A DNA stretch of 6,606 bases from an uncultured bacterium (lineage in GTDB: Bacteria; Actinomycetota; Coriobacteriia; Coriobacteriales; Atopobiaceae). The stretch's first letter is position 1. Each line of letters begins with the position of its first letter. Of the stretch, positions 4,968 through 6,606 are shown piece after piece. The translations under genes and the position numbers were made by a program. The notes below the pieces were generated by a model, which did no database searches, had not been told where the DNA came from, and saw nothing but the letters and a program-made list of their open reading frames with translations. The stretch spans positions 1-6,606 of the forward strand of contig CAJMLD010000088.1 of assembly GCA_905214175.1 (NCBI GenBank), in the 5' to 3' direction.

Positions 4968-6606
4968 GTGCCGGAGGTTCGCAACAACAGCAGTGATGTC
5001 GTAGACGGGAGCTCGCCACGCACCAGTGACGAGCTCCTTGACGCGTGGTACAAGAGCGTGAGCGCGGGTGGCTTCGAGGACGACTCGCAGACTATCGGGA
5101 TTTTTGGCGGCCGCAGCGCGATGTCGGACGGCTACGAGTTGTCACGCCGGTCTCGCCTCAAGCGCGTGCGCGAGGTCCTTGCGATTGTGCGCCGCTATGA
5201 CATCTTCCACGGCCTCACGCCCAAGAGTCTGCGGCACATGCTCGAGGAGCTTGGTCCCACCTTTGTAAAGGCCGGCCAGATTCTCTCCATGCGCTCGGAG
5301 ATCCTGCCCGAGAGCTTCTGTCACGAGCTCACCAAGCTTCGCTCCGACGTTGAGCCCATGGACCGCGACACGGTGCTCCAGGCGCTACGCGACGAGTACG
5401 ACGTTCCCATCGAGGACATCTTTGACGCGATCGACGACGTTCCGCTGGGCTCCGCCTCCGTGGCCCAGGTGCACAAGGCGCGTCTCGTGACGGGCGAAAT
5501 GGTGGCCATCAAGGTGCAGCGGCCGCACGTCCAGGAGACCATGGCGCAGGACATCGCCATCATGCGCTCGCTTGTGGGCTTCATGGACCGCTTCATGTCC
5601 GGCAGCCAGTTCCTCGACATGCAGTCGGTGGTGGACGAGCTGTGGCAGTCCTTCCGCGATGAGACCGACTTCCTGGTTGAGGCCAGAAACCTCGAGGAGT
5701 TTCGGCGCAACAACGCGGACTGCAAGTTTGTTGACTGCCCCAAGCCCTATCCCAAGCTCTGCACCAAGCACGTCGTGGTCATGGACTATATCGAGGGCAT
5801 CCCCATCGACAAGACCGCCAAGCTTGTGGCCTGCGGCTATGACCTCGAGGAGATTGGCACCAAGCTCGTCGACAACTACACGCGCCAGATGATCGATGAC
5901 GGCTTCTTCCACGCCGACCCCCATCCGGGCAATCTCATCATCCGCGGGGGGCAAATTGTCTACATTGACCTGGGGATCATGGGGCGCCTCTCGTCTCACG
6001 ACCGCAAGGCCATGTCAGACATGGTGAAGGCGGTCGCGCTGAGGGATTCTGCCGGGCTTGCTGACGGCCTGCTGCGCTTCTCGGTCTCTGACACCTCTGC
6101 CGTCGACCACGCGCACCTCTTGGATGACCTCGACATGATCATTGCCGACTACGGCGAGGCAGACCTCTCGGACCTGGACGTTGGGTCCTTCGTGAACTCG
6201 CTGATCTCGATGGCGAGAAAAAATGGCGTCGAGCTTCCCGGCACCGTCACCATGCTGGCACGCTCCCTCGTCACGCTCGAGGGCGTGGTCGATGAGTTTC
6301 TTCCCGGTGTCTCGATCATCGAGATCATCACGTCCCACATCAAGGCCCATACCACGCCCGAGGACCTCATCAAGCATGAGGTCAAGGGCTTTGCGCGAGA
6401 GGGTACGCGCGCGGCGCACGGGCTTCTCGGCGCGGCCTCGCAGGCCGACCTTGCCATGAAGATGCTCACCCGTGGCCAGCTGCGCCTCAACCTCGACGTG
6501 GCGGGGACCGAGGACCCCATCAATGACTTTGCCCACATTGCCAACAGGCTCTCTATGAGCGTCATGGTGGCGGGCCTCTTCATAGGCTCGTCCGTGGTCT
6601 ACTACG
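4968..6606 (+). CDS. ABC1/UbiB/AarF-type atypical kinase (3' end beyond window)
   Basis: An open frame from a GTG start runs to the right edge with 546 complete codons; the C-terminus is missing. All ABC1 hallmarks are present. KxGQ is K101-Q104 (KAGQ). The family glycine/alanine-rich loop with Q is GSASVAQVH at 161-169. The ATP-binding lysine is K182 in VAIKVQRP. EARN is 238-241. The catalytic loop is HADPHPGN at 315-322, with D317 and N322. The metal-binding DLG is 334-336. The family (bacterial UbiB, eukaryotic COQ8) supports isoprenoid-quinone synthesis or lipid homeostasis, and characterised members show ATPase rather than protein kinase activity. The last visible residues (about 528-546, VMVAGLFIGSSVVYY) look like the first of the usual C-terminal membrane helices, so the protein is probably membrane-anchored. 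Its first 50 or so residues are acidic and look disordered, a longer leader than many homologues have. It is cotranscribed with the phasin-like gene. The ATG at 5121 is a less likely start. Confidence 0.93.
   Translation, partial: MPEVRNNSSDVVDGSSPRTSDELLDAWYKSVSAGGFEDDSQTIGIFGGRSAMSDGYELSRRSRLKRVREVLAIVRRYDIFHGLTPKSLRHMLEELGPTFVKAGQILSMRSEILPESFCHELTKLRSDVEPMDRDTVLQALRDEYDVPIEDIFDAIDDVPLGSASVAQVHKARLVTGEMVAIKVQRPHVQETMAQDIAIMRSLVGFMDRFMSGSQFLDMQSVVDELWQSFRDETDFLVEARNLEEFRRNNADCKFVDCPKPYPKLCTKHVVVMDYIEGIPIDKTAKLVACGYDLEEIGTKLVDNYTRQMIDDGFFHADPHPGNLIIRGGQIVYIDLGIMGRLSSHDRKAMSDMVKAVALRDSAGLADGLLRFSVSDTSAVDHAHLLDDLDMIIADYGEADLSDLDVGSFVNSLISMARKNGVELPGTVTMLARSLVTLEGVVDEFLPGVSIIEIITSHIKAHTTPEDLIKHEVKGFAREGTRAAHGLLGAASQADLAMKMLTRGQLRLNLDVAGTEDPINDFAHIANRLSMSVMVAGLFIGSSVVYY

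Noticed and set aside
5385..5999. Minus-strand open frame of 204 codons opposite the ABC1 kinase
   Set aside because: It is a shadow of the kinase core. The plus-strand frame carries the catalytic motifs at conserved spacing.

Overview
The window is GC-rich, densely coding bacterial DNA with clear Shine-Dalgarno sites (AGGAGGTG, AAGGAG, AAGGGAG). Codon choice leans strongly to C or G in third positions. The gene set (an uncharacterised DUF1015 protein, a HAD phosphatase and a COG3937-type phasin-like protein directly followed by an ABC1/UbiB kinase) suggests an actinobacterium, most likely in the Coriobacteriia (Olsenella/Atopobium-like). That placement is inferred from gene content and composition. 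No rRNA or other phylogenetic marker is present.

Layout: five protein genes in two divergent blocks. On the minus strand are a long TPR/HEAT-like protein that runs off the left edge (753 codons visible) and, upstream of it, a DUF1015 family gene. They are separated by 124 bp that hold a convincing intrinsic terminator for the DUF1015 gene and a possible -10 element for the TPR gene, so the two are probably separate transcription units. A 144-bp divergent intergenic region separates DUF1015 from a plus-strand HAD phosphatase. After a 117-bp gap with a perfect 7-bp inverted repeat just before the ribosome-binding site comes the small phasin-like gene. Five bases after its stop begins the ABC1/UbiB-type kinase gene, using a GTG start whose Shine-Dalgarno site lies inside the end of the phasin-like gene. 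The kinase runs off the right edge (546 codons visible).

How the genes fit together: the phasin-like/ABC1 kinase pair looks translationally coupled and is the only clear functional unit. The other genes look like ordinary chromosomal housekeeping or poorly characterised genes. I see no tRNA, rRNA, CRISPR array, insertion sequence, integrase, or phage or defence gene. No stretch over about 150 bases lacks a gene. I do not find a clearly novel multi-gene system. The points most worth following are the unclassified TPR protein, the phasin-like/ABC1 pair, and the ParB-like DGHHR motif of the DUF1015 protein.
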